Below are positions 13,220 through 15,114 of a stretch of 15,114 bases of DNA, piece after piece. A program made the position numbers and the translations under genes. This DNA comes from JAEUIA01 sp038330085. GTDB lineage: Bacteria; Planctomycetota; UBA1135; GCA-002686595. Position 1 is the first letter of the stretch. Each line of letters opens with the position of its first letter. The DNA is taken from the NCBI GenBank assembly GCA_038330085.1, contig JBBQNP010000111.1, positions 1 through 15,114 on the forward strand, read 5' to 3'. The notes beneath the pieces were generated by a model that was not told the DNA's origin, searched no databases, and was given only the letters and a program-made list of their open reading frames with translations.

Positions 13220-14073
13220 TGCTTGGCGATGCCGACGTCGCACTCCTCCGCGATTTCCTTGAAGCGATGGAGCGAGCGCAGGCGAAGTGCTTCCTCGTCG
13301 GAGCAGGCGCGCGAATCCTCACCTTCGATCAGCGGTGGGATCTTCGCAATGCACGCACGACGTCGGATTGGGACTTCGCGATGCGCGCGGCGAGCTGGCC
13401 TGAGTGGAAACGAATTACCTCGCACCTCCTGGCAGGCAGCCCACCGAAGTTTCGTGCCGGCAAGACGGAGCACAAGTTCTTCCATATCGATGGAGGGCAA
13501 CTCGATCTCGTCCCCTACGGCGGCCTGGAATCTCCCCCTGGGGAGATCGTCTGGCCTGGAGCGAGTCGCATGTCCGTGGCCGGATTCCTGGAATCGGAAA
13601 CACGGTGCGAGTCGGTTTCCCTGGAGAGCGGCCTGACGATCCCGGTCGCTGCGTTGCCGAGTCTCGCTGTCCTGAAACTGCACGCCTATCGAGACCGTCG
13701 ACAACGATCCGTTCGCAAGGACATCCAAGACTTTGACTGGTTCCTCGAGAACTACGCTGCGGCGGGCAACGAAGTGCGCATCTACGAAGACCTCGCCGAT
13801 GCACTGAACGAAGACCGGATCGATATTGGTGATGCCGGGGCTGCCTTGCTGGGGCTGGATGTCGCCATCACGCACGATGAGGCTGAACTCCGATCCATCC
13901 GGGATATCCTGGACGAAGCTCGCGATCCGTGGTCGACGCTCATTGCAGACGTCGTCGCGCGCAGGCATGCCTTCGATGACGATCGCACGCTTCGTCAGCG
14001 TGACGAGGCGAGCCGTCGGTTTGCGGCATTCGAGTTCGGGGTGGAGCTTGGACTATCGCGCCGACGAGTGTGA
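13219..14073 (+). CDS. AbiEii-like nucleotidyltransferase, putative type IV toxin
   Basis: ATG 13219 overlaps the TGA of the preceding gene by one base (TGATG), with GAGGTGG at 13207-13213; 284 residues result. GTG 13210 is a weaker alternative. The fold signature of DNA polymerase beta-type nucleotidyltransferases is visible: VGAGAR (27-32) near the start, catalytic D50-x-D52 in TTSDWDF, and a third acidic residue D96 in GGQLDLVPYG. LPSLAVLKLHAYRDR (147-160) with K167-D168 (RKDIQDF) matches the helical part of AbiEii/MenT-like proteins. In that family the toxin transfers nucleotides to a target such as tRNA 3' ends and halts growth; the target here is unknown. All catalytic acidic residues are present, so it should be active. 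Tight coupling to the regulator gene supports a toxin-antitoxin operon. Confidence 0.82.
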   Translation: MLGDADVALLRDFLEAMERAQAKCFLVGAGARILTFDQRWDLRNARTTSDWDFAMRAASWPEWKRITSHLLAGSPPKFRAGKTEHKFFHIDGGQLDLVPYGGLESPPGEIVWPGASRMSVAGFLESETRCESVSLESGLTIPVAALPSLAVLKLHAYRDRRQRSVRKDIQDFDWFLENYAAAGNEVRIYEDLADALNEDRIDIGDAGAALLGLDVAITHDEAELRSIRDILDEARDPWSTLIADVVARRHAFDDDRTLRQRDEASRRFAAFEFGVELGLSRRRV

Positions 14074-14120
14074 GGAGGTGCCAAATGGACTCGTCGCATT
14101 CCGAAGCTCACTCGACGTAC

Positions 14121-14921
14121 TCATCCGCTCCCGACATGTCTCCTCCGTGGGCAGACAAGATCGAGAGCCCCAGGGAACGTCCGACGACCAAGCGCAAGGT
14201 GATCCTCCCGGTCGTTCAGCAGAAGTACTCGCTGGAACACATCGACGTTAAGCATTTCGATCTCGGCAAGAAGATGATCGGGCAGCCTGTGGATGGGCTG
14301 GTACCTGTTGCGCAGCAGAAGCCAAAGCGGGTGCCGCCGATCGAACCCCGCGCCCTTGATGACCTTCTCGCGGACACGTTCGAGCAGGTGCGATTCAAGT
14401 GCCGCGACCGGCATTTCTGTCTTGTGGTCAAGCGAGCAAAGACCGTCCTCCCAGAGCGTGAATCGAGCGCCGTCCAATCGCTGGATATGCGTTACGCGCC
14501 CGTACTCGTGTTCGAAACCCTTCCAAATCTCGCCGCGATCCACTTGGAGCGGGGCACCATGCACTTTCAGGTGTTCCGCGAAAGCGGCGCGGAAGGGCTC
14601 GACCTGGCGTGCGTGAACGGGAAGGCTCTTGATGGTCGCGTGTACAGATGCGCCAGTGCCTCCGTGGCCCTCCACAAACTCTTGGACGACATCTAGATGG
14701 ATAGCTGAGGCGACCCAGTCGTAGTTCCGATCCTTGCCGTGCTGAGGGAGCAGGAGCTCTGTCACCTCGATGCCGACAACCTGTCCATGCGGGGAGCGGG
14801 CCACAACGTCAGGGCGATCCCCGGAGACAAGACTCCAGGCTTCCGGGTCTTCTCCCAATTCCCGAAGCAGGCGCGCGACGAATACTCGCTCGCGCAGGTC
14901 CTTGGGGTCGCGGTGTGCCAT
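14121..14921 (-). CDS. PD-(D/E)xK nuclease-like protein of unknown role
   Basis: ATG 14919-14921 starts a 266-residue frame; no clear ribosome binding site precedes it. The N-terminal part ERVFVARLLRELGEDPEAWSL followed by GDRPDVV (34-40) and VVGIEVTEL (48-56) has the layout of restriction-endonuclease-like folds: an acidic residue after a beta hairpin (D38) and E52 on the next strand, with Thr54 where the classical lysine would be. RPD...GIEVTE is a recurring signature of uncharacterised bacterial proteins, from memory. The C-terminus (LAEIEMLNVDVFQRVLLLND) resembles a closing helix-strand. It is convergent to the AbiE-like pair with 47 bp between stops, so it could be part of a defence islet. 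GC at third positions is lower than in most neighbours, compatible with acquisition. A plus-strand frame on the same DNA is discussed separately. Confidence 0.68.
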   Translation of the reverse strand: MAHRDPKDLRERVFVARLLRELGEDPEAWSLVSGDRPDVVARSPHGQVVGIEVTELLLPQHGKDRNYDWVASAIHLDVVQEFVEGHGGTGASVHATIKSLPVHARQVEPFRAAFAEHLKVHGAPLQVDRGEIWKGFEHEYGRVTHIQRLDGARFTLWEDGLCSLDHKTEMPVAALESHLLERVREKVIKGAGFDRRHPLWLLLRNRYQPIHRLPDHLLAEIEMLNVDVFQRVLLLNDREDHLALGRRTFPGALDLVCPRRRHVGSG

Positions 14922-14946
14922 CGGTGGCTGATCATACGGCTGCCCG

Positions 14947-15114
14947 CTACTCCGCGAACCCGAACTCGTCGTGCACGTGCGCGCTGACGGACTCGATCGT
15001 CGGGCCTGGGGACTCTGAGGTCCGCAACCTTCTCCACAGCAGGCGTCATGTACGGGAAGAAGCGGCCGATCCTCGCGTCATGGGGTGAGCTGATCAGACG
15101 TGCGGAGTCCGCCT
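14947..15114 (-). pseudogene. Possible 3' end of a minus-strand gene, apparently frameshifted, cut by window edge
   Basis: Two protein-like pieces lie in different minus frames. From the right edge one frame reads RLISSPHDARIGRFFPYMTPAVEKVADL (given here in part: RLISSPHDARIGRFF). Another frame then reads SPGPTIESVSAHVHDEFG and stops at TAG 14949-14947, 25 nt before the ATG of the nuclease-like gene. The two would join if a frameshift lay near 15000-15025. The spacing suits an upstream operon gene. The first frame stays open, without protein-like character, into the next gene. This could be a genuine pseudogene, a sequence error, or coincidence; no family is recognised. Confidence 0.25.

Noticed and set aside
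12793..13968. 391-residue minus-strand open frame across the AbiE-like pair
   Set aside because: The plus strand has motif-bearing, coupled genes with ribosome binding sites; the minus frame has none of these.

Overview
The window looks like a high-GC bacterial chromosome segment, most likely from Planctomycetota. The best lineage clue is a secreted protein at 8489-9919 carrying the DCNxNGIPDECDI-type motif and Ig-like segment common in planctomycete exported proteins. The rest of the gene content (NarL-type two-component pair, RsbRD-type kinase, hemerythrin, HDOD protein, AbiE-like pair) is compatible with that phylum but does not prove it. I saw no tRNA, rRNA, CRISPR array, complete insertion sequence or replication origin.

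Layout. 1-654 (+) is the end of a polytopic membrane protein cut by the left edge. Convergent to it, 982-1737 (-) is a membrane-anchored class I SAM methyltransferase. 2228-4067 (+) is a translationally coupled histidine kinase and NarL/LuxR-type response regulator. A tandemly duplicated glycine-zipper protein (4275-4697) follows, then a second histidine kinase with an RsbRD-type N-terminus (5046-6137) and no response regulator beside it. 6386-7447 is an EamA/DMT transporter with a very His-rich tail. 7693-8025 is a possible small one-helix membrane protein. 8489-9919 is a secreted DUF3494 (ice-binding-like) protein. 10168-10575 (-) is a hemerythrin diverging from a HDOD-domain protein (10811-11692, +). 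At the right end lies a short defence-like islet: an AbiEi-like antitoxin/regulator and an AbiEii-like nucleotidyltransferase (12146-14073, +, 1-nt overlap), then a convergent PD-(D/E)xK-like protein (14121-14921, -), with a possible partial minus-strand gene behind it.

How the genes relate. The kinase/regulator, glycine-zipper and RsbRD-kinase genes look like a sensory and stress-response block. The hemerythrin and HDOD genes share one 235-bp divergent intergenic region and could form an oxygen or redox signalling module. The AbiEi-like gene has a promoter filled with TGTTC/GAACA repeats, as expected for an autoregulated toxin-antitoxin operon.

The most unusual non-coding signal is a dispersed intergenic repeat. 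Two ~95-bp copies (6278-6373 and 11764-11860) are about 93% identical, one is truncated (7575-7609), and one is diverged (10139-10175). All lie in the same orientation 70-220 bp downstream of + strand genes, and each carries a hairpin that holds despite base changes. I do not recognise this element.
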